Source: Oscillospiraceae bacterium (GTDB taxonomy: Bacteria > Bacillota > Clostridia > Oscillospirales > Oscillospiraceae). From it: a stretch of 60,774 bases of DNA. Made by a program: the position numbers and the translations under genes. Below, in pieces: positions 8,731-17,138 of the stretch (position 1 is its first letter; each line of letters begins with the position of its first letter). The notes beneath the pieces are model-generated. The model had not been told where the DNA came from. It ran no database searches and saw only the letters and a program-made list of their open reading frames with translations. The DNA is taken from positions 1-60,774 of the forward strand of contig JAGAUY010000085.1 in assembly GCA_017620525.1 (NCBI GenBank), read 5' to 3'.

Positions 8731-9401
8731 CCCCGTTCCTCCATCCGGTAGCCGACGCCCCGGACGGTACGGATGTATTCGCCGCATGTACCGAGTTTTG
8801 TACGCAGGGTACCGATGTGGACGTCCACCGTTCGGGTTTCGCCGAGATAGTCGGCACCCCAGATCTTTTCCAGCAGCTGATCCCGGGAATAGACCCGGCC
8901 CGGATGGCGCAGGAAAAGGTGGAGCAGTTCGAATTCCTTATAGGTCAGGTTGACCGGTTCGCCCCGGACCCGAACGATATGGGCATCGGTGATCATCTCC
9001 ACATCGCCAAGCCGCAGCGGCTTGGTGTCCTGGGCAGGGGAAGTCCGGCGAAGCACGGCCTTGATGCGGGAGACCATCTCCATCATGGAAAATGGCTTGG
9101 CCAGATAATCATCCGCCCCGAGATCCAGACCCATGACTCTGTCGTATTCCGTGCCTTTGGCGGAGGCAATGATAACGGGGATCTGCTCCGTAGCGGAGGA
9201 TGTGCGCAATTTTCTCAGAATTTCAATGCCGTCCATATCGGGAAGCATGATATCCAGGGTGATTAGTTGGGGCCTGCTGTGGGACAGGGCAGTAAAGAGA
9301 GAATCGCCGTCGGCGAAACCTTCCGCCTCAAAACCCGTTGCCCGGAGGGTATAGAGCATCAGCTCCCGGATGGAGCTGTCATCTTCAACACAATAGATCA
9401 T
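8727..9401 (-). CDS. phoB: OmpR-family response regulator, PhoB/PhoP type
   Basis: The 224 residues comprise a receiver domain with acidic pocket EDD (6-8), phospho-acceptor Asp50 in LITLDIMLPDMDG and conserved Lys102 in LAKPFSMMEM. A C-terminal winged helix follows (VNLTYKEFELLHLFLRHPG, YSRDQLLEKIWG, RTVDVHIGTLRTKLG, RTVRGVGYRM). The chosen ATG (9401) has GGAGGAACCT directly upstream; in-frame codons further up lack a site. It is the first gene of a two-gene operon with the kinase. The probable target is the adjacent symporter promoter, which carries direct TTTACA repeats. Confidence 0.92.
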   Translation of the reverse strand: MIYCVEDDSSIRELMLYTLRATGFEAEGFADGDSLFTALSHSRPQLITLDIMLPDMDGIEILRKLRTSSATEQIPVIIASAKGTEYDRVMGLDLGADDYLAKPFSMMEMVSRIKAVLRRTSPAQDTKPLRLGDVEMITDAHIVRVRGEPVNLTYKEFELLHLFLRHPGRVYSRDQLLEKIWGADYLGETRTVDVHIGTLRTKLGTCGEYIRTVRGVGYRMEERG

Positions 9402-9450
9402 AGGTTCCTCCATGATTAGGGAAAGTGATATTAACAGGAATTGACCGTAC

Positions 9451-9487
9451 GCAAGTATTTCCCCAAATGGGAAGGCTCGATACTTGC
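9451..9487. promoter_or_regulatory. Inverted repeat upstream of phoB
   Basis: GCAAGTAT (9451-9458) and ATACTTGC (9480-9487) form a perfect 8-bp inverted repeat with 21 bases between, about 50-86 bases before the phoB start. It could be a dimer-of-dimers operator or a leader hairpin. On the plus strand TTAACA (9431) and TTGACC (9441) resemble Pho half-sites 10 bases apart. I found no convincing promoter. Confidence 0.4.
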
Positions 9488-9565
9488 TGCAGGAAAAACT
9501 GTGATTTGGGGTAGTCGCATATAGAACGATCATACTACAAATTCCGTTGTTTTGCTATGGCTAAT

Positions 9566-9603
9566 TTGAAAAGAACGCCGGGAAGCTTCCGCTTCCCGGC
9601 GTT
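9566..9603 (-). terminator. Terminator of the Na/Pi symporter gene
   Basis: A 13-bp stem aacgccgggaagc/gcttcccggcgtt with a 4-base loop is followed on the minus strand by CTTTTC. Confidence 0.85.
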
Positions 9604-9615
9604 TTATAAAGCGGA

Positions 9616-11361
9616 TCAGACCAGACGGTACTTATCAGCGTATGCGTGGTACTGCACGTCGAAGTCGGCATAAGCCTCTCTTGCGGAGCGCAGGGCCTCG
9701 TGGGTGTTCATGTTGTGATTCTGCAGATCGATGACGCAGCCTGCCAGATTGGAGCAATGGTCGCTGACGCGCTCCAGACTGGTCAGCAGGTCGGACCAGA
9801 CGAAGCCGGCTTCGATGGAGCACTGGCTCTGCTGCATACGCAGAATGTGGCGGGTACGCATCTGCTCTTTCAGGCCGTCAATAACATCCTCCAGAGGTTC
9901 CACCCGGTATGCAGCTTCCAGGTCGTGATTCAGGAATGCGTGGAAGGACAGCTCAATGATCTCGTTGACGGCACAGACCAGCACATTCAGTTCTGCCTTG
10001 GCGGCACCGGAGAACTCCAGCTTCTTCTCGCTCATTTCCTGACCGGCTTCCATCAGATTCTGGCCATGATCGGCAATACGCTCGAAGTCGTTGATGGCCT
10101 TGAGCAGCATGGTGGCTTCGGAGCTGTCAGCTTCGCTGGAACGCAGCGCGCTGAGCTTGACGAGATAAGAACCGAGAATATCTTCGTAATGGTCGGTCAG
10201 ATTCTCCAGTTCCCGGACCTTCTCGCCCAGTTCGGGAGTATATCCGGTCAGGCAGAGGATGCTTTCCTTCAGGGTATCAGCCGCAGCTTCGCTCATCTTG
10301 GCAGCGGTATCACGGCAGCGCTCCAGTGCAATGGAGGGAGTGGCCAGCAGACGCTCGTCCAGTTCTGCCATCTCTTCGATGGTCTTGGAATCGGGGACGA
10401 TCTTGCAGGCAATCTTTTCCAGGAGTTTGCCGGAGGGCAGCAGGACGCTGGTGCACAGAATGTTGAAGGCGGTGTGACAGACGGAGATGCCCACATAGTC
10501 CGTAGGCTGATCCAGGATGGCGGGAGCAAAGATCCAGTCCACCAGAATGAAGATGACCAGACCGATGATGGTGCCAATGACGTTGAACATCATGTGGACA
10601 ATGGCGGCACGGCGGGCATTCTTATTGGTGCCCACAGAGGACAGCAGGGCAGTGACGGTGGTGCCGATATTCTGACCCATGATGATGGGAATGGAAGCAC
10701 CGAAGCTGATAGCACCGGTGGCAGACAGCGCCTGCAGGATACCGACGGAGGCGGAGGAGGACTGGATAATACCGGTCAGGACCATACCGGCGATGACACC
10801 CAGAATGGGGTTCTTGAACAGCAGGAACAGATTGGTGAACCAGGCTTCTTCCTTCAGGCCGGTGACAGCGCCGGACATGGTATCCATGCCGAACATCAGA
10901 ACGGCAAAGCCCAGCAGGATCATGCCGATGTCCTTCTTCTTGCTGTCCTTGATAAACATATAGTAGATGATACCCACCAGAGCCAGGACGGGGGTGAAGG
11001 AAGAGGGCTTGAGCAGCTGCATAAACAGGCTGTCGCCGCTGATACCGCCCAGGGACAGGATCCAGGCGGTGACGGTGGTGCCGACATTGGCGCCCATGAT
11101 GACACCGATGGCCTGGCTTAGACTCAGCAGGCCGGAGTTAACGAAGCCGACGACCATGACAGTAGTGGCGGAGGAGGACTGGATGACCGCGGTGACAGCA
11201 AGACCGGTCAGGAAGCCGGCAATGCGGCTGCCGGTTAGTTTACTCAGCAGGCTGCGCAGGCTGTTGCCGGCGGCGCGCTCCAGGCTTTCGCCCATGACAT
11301 TCATGCCGAACAGGAACAGGCACAATCCGCCGATCATGGTAAGTATATCAAAAATGTCCAT
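9616..11361 (-). CDS. Na/Pi-cotransporter (NptA/PhoU-domain family)
   Basis: This inner-membrane sodium-coupled phosphate transporter has 581 residues. It shows the two inverted Na/Pi repeats with the QSSSA signatures (VIQSSSATTVMVVGFVNSG and IIQSSSASVGILQALS) and the matching GANVGTTVTAW and GQNIGTTVTALL segments. A cytoplasmic helical PhoU-like region (about 350-560) follows. About eight to nine membrane segments are visible. The PhoU-like tail is thought in this family to link transport to regulation. The gene lies directly upstream of phoB-phoR on the same strand but has its own promoter and terminator. The ribosome site AAAGGCAG is modest. Confidence 0.93.
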   Translation of the reverse strand: MDIFDILTMIGGLCLFLFGMNVMGESLERAAGNSLRSLLSKLTGSRIAGFLTGLAVTAVIQSSSATTVMVVGFVNSGLLSLSQAIGVIMGANVGTTVTAWILSLGGISGDSLFMQLLKPSSFTPVLALVGIIYYMFIKDSKKKDIGMILLGFAVLMFGMDTMSGAVTGLKEEAWFTNLFLLFKNPILGVIAGMVLTGIIQSSSASVGILQALSATGAISFGASIPIIMGQNIGTTVTALLSSVGTNKNARRAAIVHMMFNVIGTIIGLVIFILVDWIFAPAILDQPTDYVGISVCHTAFNILCTSVLLPSGKLLEKIACKIVPDSKTIEEMAELDERLLATPSIALERCRDTAAKMSEAAADTLKESILCLTGYTPELGEKVRELENLTDHYEDILGSYLVKLSALRSSEADSSEATMLLKAINDFERIADHGQNLMEAGQEMSEKKLEFSGAAKAELNVLVCAVNEIIELSFHAFLNHDLEAAYRVEPLEDVIDGLKEQMRTRHILRMQQSQCSIEAGFVWSDLLTSLERVSDHCSNLAGCVIDLQNHNMNTHEALRSAREAYADFDVQYHAYADKYRLV

Positions 11362-11396
11362 TTTAATTTCTGCCTTTCATTTTACAATTTGTAAGG

Positions 11397-11425
11397 ATAC
11401 TTTAAGTTTATCAGGGGATTGTCAA
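11397..11425 (-). promoter_or_regulatory. Promoter of the Na/Pi symporter gene, weak -10
   Basis: On the minus strand TTGACA, a 17-base spacer and AAGTAT (a poor -10). A good -35 with a poor -10 and upstream direct repeats is typical of an activator-dependent promoter. Confidence 0.55.
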
Positions 11426-11459
11426 ATCTGTTATCAGGCAAATGTAAAATCTATGTAAA
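11420..11459 (-). promoter_or_regulatory. Tandem Pho-box-like repeats
   Basis: Reading the minus strand, TTTACA occurs twice exactly 11 bp apart (11443-11448 and 11454-11459). ATAACA and TTGACA (overlapping the -35) continue the series closer to the gene, with less regular spacing. Bacillus PhoP binds TT(A/T/C)ACA repeats with about 11-bp periodicity, so this is the likely site for the neighbouring response regulator. Confidence 0.65.
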
Positions 11460-11467
11460 GTGAAGGC

Positions 11468-11498
11468 AAAAAAACTCCCCGGCTGGGCCGGGGAGTTT
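11468..11498 (-). terminator. Terminator of the lipoprotein gene
   Basis: Stem ctccccggc/gccggggag with a 3-base loop is followed on the minus strand by a run of seven T residues. Confidence 0.92.
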
Positions 11499-11505
11499 GG
11501 AGTTA

Positions 11506-12939
11506 TCAGTAGCTGCGCTCGTTTTCGAAGTACTTGATCATATTCACTTCGATAACCTGGTTCATCATCGGATCCACACGGACGCGCAGCAAATCGCCTT
11601 CTTCCGTTTCGTAATGCATCCAGACGAAGCAGTTGCGCTCACCGCTGGTGAAGAGCATTTCTCTGGGCTGGCCCAGCAGTTCCAGAACATCGTCGATGGT
11701 GGAGTCCTGGGTCACACCCTGGCAGTTGAAGCTGTGGAATGCGCTGTTGTCGAAACCCCAGTTGCAGTAAGCCGGGTTTTCAACGATGACACCCTTGATC
11801 ATCAGATCGTCGGATTTCATGTTGGACTGACCCTCATAGTTGATGACGAAGAATTCTTCTGGCTCAACCTTGCCCGTACGGGTGTAGTATTTATAGTTGA
11901 TGGGCATGGTCAGACCGGAGAGCGCTTCCTTGAAGGGGTCGGGGAGTTCGGAAATCTTGGTGCCGAACTTGATCTTCTTGCCGTCCAGTTCAAATTCGCT
12001 GTCGAAGCTGGACAGGATGCCGGTCTTGTCCTCTTCCTTTTCATCTTCCGCAGGCTCGGTGGCGGCGGGAGTGGCAGCAGCGGCAGATTCCTCTTCCTCG
12101 GTCTCCTTTTCGGGCAGGTAGGGGGTCATATCCAGATACTGGGACATGAAGATGATGGCATCGTTTTCCATGGCATTGCCGGTCAGCTCAAAGGCCAGAT
12201 CTTCAGCCAGAGCACCGTAGACATTGGCGCAGTAGTAGCTGCTGATCTGACGGACCACACCCTGCTTGCACAGGATGGAGATGCTGTTGAAAGGCTGATA
12301 GTAGAACAGCTCTTCATAGCGCTCCTTCATGGAATCAATGTGGGTGGGTTCGCCGTAAGCTTCCACCAGTTCTTCTTTGGTGGTGGTACCGGTGACGAAA
12401 GGCTCCTTCTCGTTGCCGCTGCCGAAGCTGATGCCGTCCTGGTAGGTGACGGTGATAGAGTAGATCAGGCATTCGGAGATCATGCGGGGCTCATCGCTGG
12501 CATTCAGGGCGGAGAAAAATACATAGGGTTCTTCCTTTTCACCCACATCCGGCAGGTCGATCAGCACCCGAATGACACCGCTCATGTGCCAGGGCTGGAT
12601 AATCTGAGTCAGGTCGCCGTAGGTATGGAAACCGACATCGATCAGATCGGACACGGGAGCTCCGGCGCAGACCGCCTTGTCATTGAGATAGAAGAACATG
12701 GTGCCGGTGGCGGCATCTTCACCGGGCAGAGCAGTTTCGGAAAGTTCCGGCTGGTAGTGCAGCTTCTGCATAAAGGCAGGCTTCTCCACAACGGGTTCGG
12801 TTTCCGCAACAATGGGTTCAGTGGGAGCCTCGGTGGGCGCTGCGGTGGGCTGCGTTTCGGCAGCGGGAGCCGCGCCGCAGGCAGACAGCAGCAGGCATAC
12901 AGCCAGCGCGGTCAGAATCATGCGATAGCGTATTTTCAT
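11506..12939 (-). CDS. Secreted lipoprotein with two SmpA/BamE-like repeats, function unknown
   Basis: The 477 residues begin with a lipoprotein signal peptide ending in LLLSACG (lipobox, Cys21). A Thr/Pro/Glu-rich linker follows, then an exported region. Two segments resemble each other and the SmpA/BamE fold motif: TTKEELVEAYGEPTHIDS (near 190) and STIDDVLELLGQPREML (near 425). They are separated by a low-complexity EEEESAAAATPAATEPAEDEKEE spacer region. The protein is therefore probably two related globular domains tethered to the outer membrane face. I do not recognise a specific family. The start has GGAGGAG upstream and the gene is monocistronic. Confidence 0.8.
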   Translation of the reverse strand: MKIRYRMILTALAVCLLLSACGAAPAAETQPTAAPTEAPTEPIVAETEPVVEKPAFMQKLHYQPELSETALPGEDAATGTMFFYLNDKAVCAGAPVSDLIDVGFHTYGDLTQIIQPWHMSGVIRVLIDLPDVGEKEEPYVFFSALNASDEPRMISECLIYSITVTYQDGISFGSGNEKEPFVTGTTTKEELVEAYGEPTHIDSMKERYEELFYYQPFNSISILCKQGVVRQISSYYCANVYGALAEDLAFELTGNAMENDAIIFMSQYLDMTPYLPEKETEEEESAAAATPAATEPAEDEKEEDKTGILSSFDSEFELDGKKIKFGTKISELPDPFKEALSGLTMPINYKYYTRTGKVEPEEFFVINYEGQSNMKSDDLMIKGVIVENPAYCNWGFDNSAFHSFNCQGVTQDSTIDDVLELLGQPREMLFTSGERNCFVWMHYETEEGDLLRVRVDPMMNQVIEVNMIKYFENERSY

Positions 12940-12973
12940 AGGAAATACTCCTCCGTTTGTATATCATTTGTAT

Positions 12974-13002
12974 ATTATAGCACGTCCACGCAACGGTGTC
13001 CA
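12974..13002 (-). promoter_or_regulatory. Strong promoter of the lipoprotein gene
   Basis: On the minus strand TGGACA, a 17-base spacer and a perfect TATAAT preceded by TGC (extended -10). Confidence 0.85.
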
Positions 13003-13060
13003 TCGCATAGGATTGACCAAATTGCGAGATGTCCATTTGTTAATAATGCACATTTTGCCA

Positions 13061-13090
13061 AAAAAGAACGCTCCCTACGAAGCGTTCTTT
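13061..13090 (-). terminator. Terminator downstream of the small membrane protein gene
   Basis: A 10-bp stem aaagaacgct/agcgttcttt with an 8-base loop is followed on the minus strand by TTTTTTGGC. Confidence 0.85.
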
Positions 13091-13100
13091 TGGACGGATA

Positions 13101-13634
13101 TTATTTGTAGCCCAGGTGGACACCGGGGTTATGGAGCTTAATGAGGGTCATGATCTGGATCAGCTCGTCGTTGGACTTTTCGCGTGACTGAAGATCGCAC
13201 AGAGTCTGGGTCTTGCCCTGTCTGTCGATGTACTGAAGGGTGCGGTGGCTTTCGATACCGTTGCGCTTGTGGACGGTCTGCCAGATCTGGCGGATATCCT
13301 CAAAGCGAACCACCTGGCCCTTCTTTTTGCCGAAGAGATAATAACTGCCCACACGGAGCTTACCCTTTATATAGGACTGAGCGCTTTCAAAATCCGACAG
13401 CACCCGTCCCAGTTCACCTTTTTCCTCGAAGGATTTCAGCAGCTTCTTCACATCGTTGGTGCTGGAAATGCCGATCCACAGGAGCACAGCGCCGAAAACC
13501 AGATAAATCAGGGCAGGAAAACCCATTCCGGGAAGCGTCAGTGCGCTGATAACCAGCAGAAAAGTGCCGATGATGAGCCAGCCGGGGCCGGGAGCCAGGT
13601 ATTTTTTCAGTTCTTTAACCTTTGCGGGATCCAT
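13101..13634 (-). CDS. Small membrane protein, function unknown
   Basis: The 177-residue protein has two adjacent transmembrane helices (GWLIIGTFLLVISALTLPGM and ALIYLVFGAVLLWIGIS). A soluble C-terminal domain of about 100 residues is rich in charged residues and ends NPGVHLGYK. I do not recognise the family; the soluble part could be a PH-like or bYhF-like fold, but that is a guess. The start is the ATG at 13634 preceded by GAGAGGAGGATC. It lies 74 bases after alaX, so it may be read from its own weak promoter or by read-through. Confidence 0.75.
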   Translation of the reverse strand: MDPAKVKELKKYLAPGPGWLIIGTFLLVISALTLPGMGFPALIYLVFGAVLLWIGISSTNDVKKLLKSFEEKGELGRVLSDFESAQSYIKGKLRVGSYYLFGKKKGQVVRFEDIRQIWQTVHKRNGIESHRTLQYIDRQGKTQTLCDLQSREKSNDELIQIMTLIKLHNPGVHLGYK

Positions 13635-13665
13635 AAATGATCCTCCTCTCAACAGATATAGTAAC

Positions 13666-13694
13666 AGATTAACGGCATAAAGTGACTTTGTCAA
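13666..13694 (-). promoter_or_regulatory. Possible promoter of the small membrane protein gene
   Basis: On the minus strand TTGACA, a 17-base spacer and TAATCT. The -35 is perfect and the -10 poor. Confidence 0.45.
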
Positions 13695-13708
13695 GCATGG
13701 AAAACAGG

Positions 13709-14857
13709 TCACAGCTTCCGGAAAAATGCCCGGATCTCTGCTTCACCTGCCCTGACCTGGCCCTGCTGGAAATTTGCCTTGCCGCCGCCCCGGCCGCCCA
13801 GCGCCTGGGTCATGGCTTTGCCCAGCGGCCGCAGATCACCGGAGCGGGCCATCAGACAAAAGCTGTAGCCGTTTGCATCGCTGCCGGAGAATACTGCCGC
13901 AGTGCCTCCGCAGCGGTCCGCAATTCTGTCCGCAAGCTCCCGCACCAGCGCGGGTTCCAGATCGGCGGCAAAATGCACCACATCGCCGCAGTTTGCGCAG
14001 CTTTCCGCGACTCCGTCAAACAGCTGCCGCTGCAGACCGGTGACGGTATATTTCATTCTGGCCAGAACCTCGTTCATCTGGCGTGCGGCGGCGCCGGTTT
14101 CCAGGATCCTGGCGGAGAAGGCCTGAGATACCTGCCGGTTTTGATCGTACACAGCGCTCAGATGTTCCAGCGCCCGCTTGCCGCAGGCCATCTCGATGCG
14201 GACGCCCTGATGGAATTTCATCAGGGTGAACAGTTTTACAAGACCGATCTCGCCGGTATGGGATACATGTACACCGCAGCAGGCGCATTTGTCATATCCT
14301 GGAACCTCCACGATCCGCACCGGCCAGGGCAGCTCCCGCTTGGTGCGGTAGCCGACGCAGGGGAGTTCCCCGGGACTGGGATACCAGATGTGCAGCGGGA
14401 GATTCTTCCATACAGCTTCGTTGGCTTTTGCTTCGATCAGCGGCAGGGATTCGGCGGGGATCATGCCGTCAAAATCGATGGTGATCACATCCGATCCCAT
14501 GTGAAAGCCGACATTGTGGTAGCCAAACATTTCGTGGACGATACCGGAGACGATGTGCTCGCCGGAGTGCTGCTGCATCAGATTGAAGCGGCGCTCATAG
14601 TCAATGCAGCCTTCCACCAGGCTGCCGGTTTCCAGAGGCCTGTCGCACAGATGGATCACATCCTCGCCCTGTTCCCGGACATCCAGCACCGCGGCATCGC
14701 CCAGTGTACCCAGGTCGCAGGCCTGACCGCCGCCCTCCGGGTAGAAAGCGGTCTCATCGAGATTTACATAATATCCGTTTTCTGCCTTCACACAATCCAG
14801 GACTCTGGCGGTGAAGCGGGCGAGATGGCAGTCTTCATAATACAGTTTCCGTGTCAT
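13709..14857 (-). CDS. alaX: Alanyl-tRNA editing protein, long AlaX with DHHA1 domain
   Basis: This trans-editing hydrolase removes serine (or glycine) mischarged on tRNA-Ala. The 382 residues comprise an N-terminal tRNA-binding region (ETAFYPEGGGQACDLG) and the editing core with zinc ligands in QQHSGEHIVSG (HxxxH) and CACCGVHVSHTGEIG (CxxxH). A DHHA1 domain ends with GGRGGGKANFQQGQ. This is the AlaX-L layout, like the C-terminal half of AlaRS without the synthetase core. The start ATG has AAGGAG nearby. It has its own promoter. Confidence 0.9.
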   Translation of the reverse strand: MTRKLYYEDCHLARFTARVLDCVKAENGYYVNLDETAFYPEGGGQACDLGTLGDAAVLDVREQGEDVIHLCDRPLETGSLVEGCIDYERRFNLMQQHSGEHIVSGIVHEMFGYHNVGFHMGSDVITIDFDGMIPAESLPLIEAKANEAVWKNLPLHIWYPSPGELPCVGYRTKRELPWPVRIVEVPGYDKCACCGVHVSHTGEIGLVKLFTLMKFHQGVRIEMACGKRALEHLSAVYDQNRQVSQAFSARILETGAAARQMNEVLARMKYTVTGLQRQLFDGVAESCANCGDVVHFAADLEPALVRELADRIADRCGGTAAVFSGSDANGYSFCLMARSGDLRPLGKAMTQALGGRGGGKANFQQGQVRAGEAEIRAFFRKL

Positions 14858-14884
14858 AATGGTTCTCCTTTGGATGTTTTCTGT

Positions 14885-14913
14885 ATTTTATCATGGTGCT
14901 CCCGTGCCGTCAA
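14885..14913 (-). promoter_or_regulatory. Promoter of the AlaX gene
   Basis: On the minus strand TTGACG, a 17-base spacer and TAAAAT. Confidence 0.75.
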
Positions 14914-14925
14914 TGCTGCCGGGTC

Positions 14926-14959
14926 AAACAAAAGGGGCGCACCCGACAGGTGCGCCCCT
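14926..14959 (-). terminator. Terminator of ftsH
   Basis: An 11-bp stem aggggcgcacc/ggtgcgcccct with a 5-base loop is followed on the minus strand by TTTGTTTGA. Confidence 0.85.
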
Positions 14960-14968
14960 AATGGTGTA

Positions 14969-16870
14969 TTATGCTTCTTCGGTCTGTTCCGGTTCGGAAG
15001 GTTGACTCTGGTCTGCGTTGACGTAAGCCATCAGTTCGTCGCCGGTGATGGTCTCCTTGGCCAGCAGGTACAGAGAAATCTCGTCCAGCAGTGCCCGTTT
15101 CTCGGTCAGGGTCTGCTTGGCGGCATTATAGGCCTTGTTCAGCAGACGCTGCACCGCTTCATCCACTTTGGCGGAAGTTTCCTGGGAGCAGTCCAGATAG
15201 GTCTGTCCGTCCAGATATGCATTGGAGACGCTGGCAGGGGCCATCAGGCCCAGTTCTTCGCTCATGCCGTACAGAGCGACCATATTCCGGGCCAGGGAAG
15301 TGGCGCGCTGGATGTCGTTGGAAGCGCCGGTGGTTTTGACACCAAATACCACCTGCTCCGCAGCGCGGCCGCCCAGCAGGGTCTTCAGTTCGGTCATCAG
15401 CTCCTCAGCGGTATTCAGGAACTTCTCCTCCTCGGGCATCTGCATGGTATAGCCCAGTGCACCGGAGGTGTGGGGGACGATGGTGATCTTGGAAACGGGC
15501 TGGGCGTGCTTTTCCAGGGCAGCGACCAGGGCGTGGCCGACCTCGTGATAGGCGACCAGGCGCTTCTCGGTATCAGTCAGGACGGTGTTCTTTTTCTCGG
15601 TACCGGCGATGACGGTCTCGAAAGACACCAACAGGTCTTCCTGATTGACGGCCTTGCGGCCCTTGCGGACAGCCCGGAGAGCGGCTTCGTTGACCAGGTT
15701 TGCCAGATCTGCGCCGACAGCACCGGCGGTGGCCTGCGCGATTTTCTTCAGATCCACATCCTCGCTGAGCTTGATCTTGCGGGTGTGGACCTTCAGGGTA
15801 TCCAGACGGCCCTGGAGGTTGGGACGGTCCACGATGATCCGGCGGTCAAAGCGGCCGGGACGCAGCAGAGCCTTGTCCAGAATCTCGGGACGGTTGGTGG
15901 CAGCGAGGCACACGATGCCCTTGGTGGGCTCAAAGCCGTCGATCTCGTTGAGCAGCTGATTCAGAGTTTGCTCCTGTTCGGTGTTGCTGCCCATGCGGTT
16001 GTCGCGGGTGCGGCCCACAGCGTCGATTTCGTCGATAAAGATGATGCACGGAGCCACCTTGGCTGCCTGCTGGAACAGGTCCCGGACACGGCTTGCGCCC
16101 ATGCCCACGAACATTTCCACAAAGTCGGAGCCAGAGATGGAGAAGAAGGGGACGTCTGCTTCGCCGGCAACGGCCTTGGCAAGCAGAGTCTTGCCGGTGC
16201 CGGGAGATCCGACCAGCAGTGCACCCTTGGGAAGCTTCGCACCGATGTCGGTGTACTTCTGGGGGTTGTGGAGGAAGTCGATAATCTCCTGCAGAGATTC
16301 CTTGGCTTCATCCTGACCGGCAACATCCTTAAATGTGACGCCGGTCTGCTTTTCCATATACATCTTGGCCTTGGACTTGCCGAAGCCGCCCATCATGCCT
16401 TCGCCGCCCATACGCTTGGTGAGCATACTCATGAAGCCGAAGATCAGCAGGCCCATGAACAGATAATACAGGATCATCATCAGGGTGGAATTATCTTCAG
16501 TGATGACTCTGTTGACGGTGGCGCCGATGGCGATCAGCTCATCGGCCAGCTCCATTTGCTGGTAGCTGCTGGGCAGGCCGGTGTAGCAGGCTTTCTGCTG
16601 GGCTGCGGGTTTCTCCGCTTCTTCCCGGGTCAGGTAGATTACCCGGTCGTATTGGATTTCCGCTTCCACGATCTCCCGCGCCTGCATCGAGGCCCGGAAA
16701 TCAGTCCAGGTAGTCTGGGTATACTGGCTTTTGCTGATCATATTATAGATACTGCCGATGGCAAGAACTGCCACCACGGTGATGATCAGAATCAGCCATA
16801 TATTTTTCTTCTGCTTATCGTCGGGATTTCTGGGGCCGTTATGGGGAGAATCATTGCGATTCAGATCCAT
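14969..16870 (-). CDS. ftsH: ATP-dependent zinc metalloprotease FtsH
   Basis: This membrane-bound AAA+ protease degrades unassembled membrane proteins and selected regulators. The 633 residues comprise TM1 (about 24-40), an extracytoplasmic domain, TM2 (about 131-148), Walker A GSPGTGKT (221-228), Walker B IIFIDEID (276-283), the SRH with [19 protein letters not shown], and the zinc site HEVGH (442-446) with a later Asp ligand in [14 protein letters not shown]. Length and motif order are normal. The start ATG is preceded by AAGGAGGCG at 10 bases. It is monocistronic with its own promoter and terminator and divergent from the exopolysaccharide locus. Confidence 0.97.
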   Translation of the reverse strand: MDLNRNDSPHNGPRNPDDKQKKNIWLILIITVVAVLAIGSIYNMISKSQYTQTTWTDFRASMQAREIVEAEIQYDRVIYLTREEAEKPAAQQKACYTGLPSSYQQMELADELIAIGATVNRVITEDNSTLMMILYYLFMGLLIFGFMSMLTKRMGGEGMMGGFGKSKAKMYMEKQTGVTFKDVAGQDEAKESLQEIIDFLHNPQKYTDIGAKLPKGALLVGSPGTGKTLLAKAVAGEADVPFFSISGSDFVEMFVGMGASRVRDLFQQAAKVAPCIIFIDEIDAVGRTRDNRMGSNTEQEQTLNQLLNEIDGFEPTKGIVCLAATNRPEILDKALLRPGRFDRRIIVDRPNLQGRLDTLKVHTRKIKLSEDVDLKKIAQATAGAVGADLANLVNEAALRAVRKGRKAVNQEDLLVSFETVIAGTEKKNTVLTDTEKRLVAYHEVGHALVAALEKHAQPVSKITIVPHTSGALGYTMQMPEEEKFLNTAEELMTELKTLLGGRAAEQVVFGVKTTGASNDIQRATSLARNMVALYGMSEELGLMAPASVSNAYLDGQTYLDCSQETSAKVDEAVQRLLNKAYNAAKQTLTEKRALLDEISLYLLAKETITGDELMAYVNADQSQPSEPEQTEEA

Positions 16871-16911
16871 GGTTTGGAATCGCCTCCTTGGTATTTTCTG
16901 TGATTTTGCCC

Positions 16912-16940
16912 ATCATATCACATTTTTGCGCCTTCGGCAA
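16912..16940 (-). promoter_or_regulatory. Promoter of ftsH
   Basis: On the minus strand TTGCCG, a 17-base spacer and TATGAT, with a TG two bases before the -10. Confidence 0.7.
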
Positions 16941-17027
16941 CGAAGGAATCGTATCTTTGCGGTAAATTTTCTGTGAATACCGGCGAAAACGATTTCAATA
17001 TATCTCCGGGACAGAGACAGCCGACAC

Positions 17028-17055
17028 TTGACAATTTGTTGAGATAATATATAAT
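17028..17055 (+). promoter_or_regulatory. Strong promoter at the head of the exopolysaccharide locus
   Basis: A perfect TTGACA (17028-17033) and perfect TATAAT (17050-17055) are separated by 16 bases. The leader before the first gene is about 75 bases. Confidence 0.88.
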
Positions 17056-17138
17056 TGATACTTAGAATAAGATAATAATGTGTATCGGAAGAGGAAAAAC
17101 GGCAGAAATTGGTTTTGCTGTTCTGGGGGAAATTGCTG

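Noticed and set aside
13682-16903. Long plus-strand open frame opposite alaX and ftsH
   Set aside because: It runs through two well-supported minus-strand genes and their terminator, has no family motifs, and is a composition artefact.
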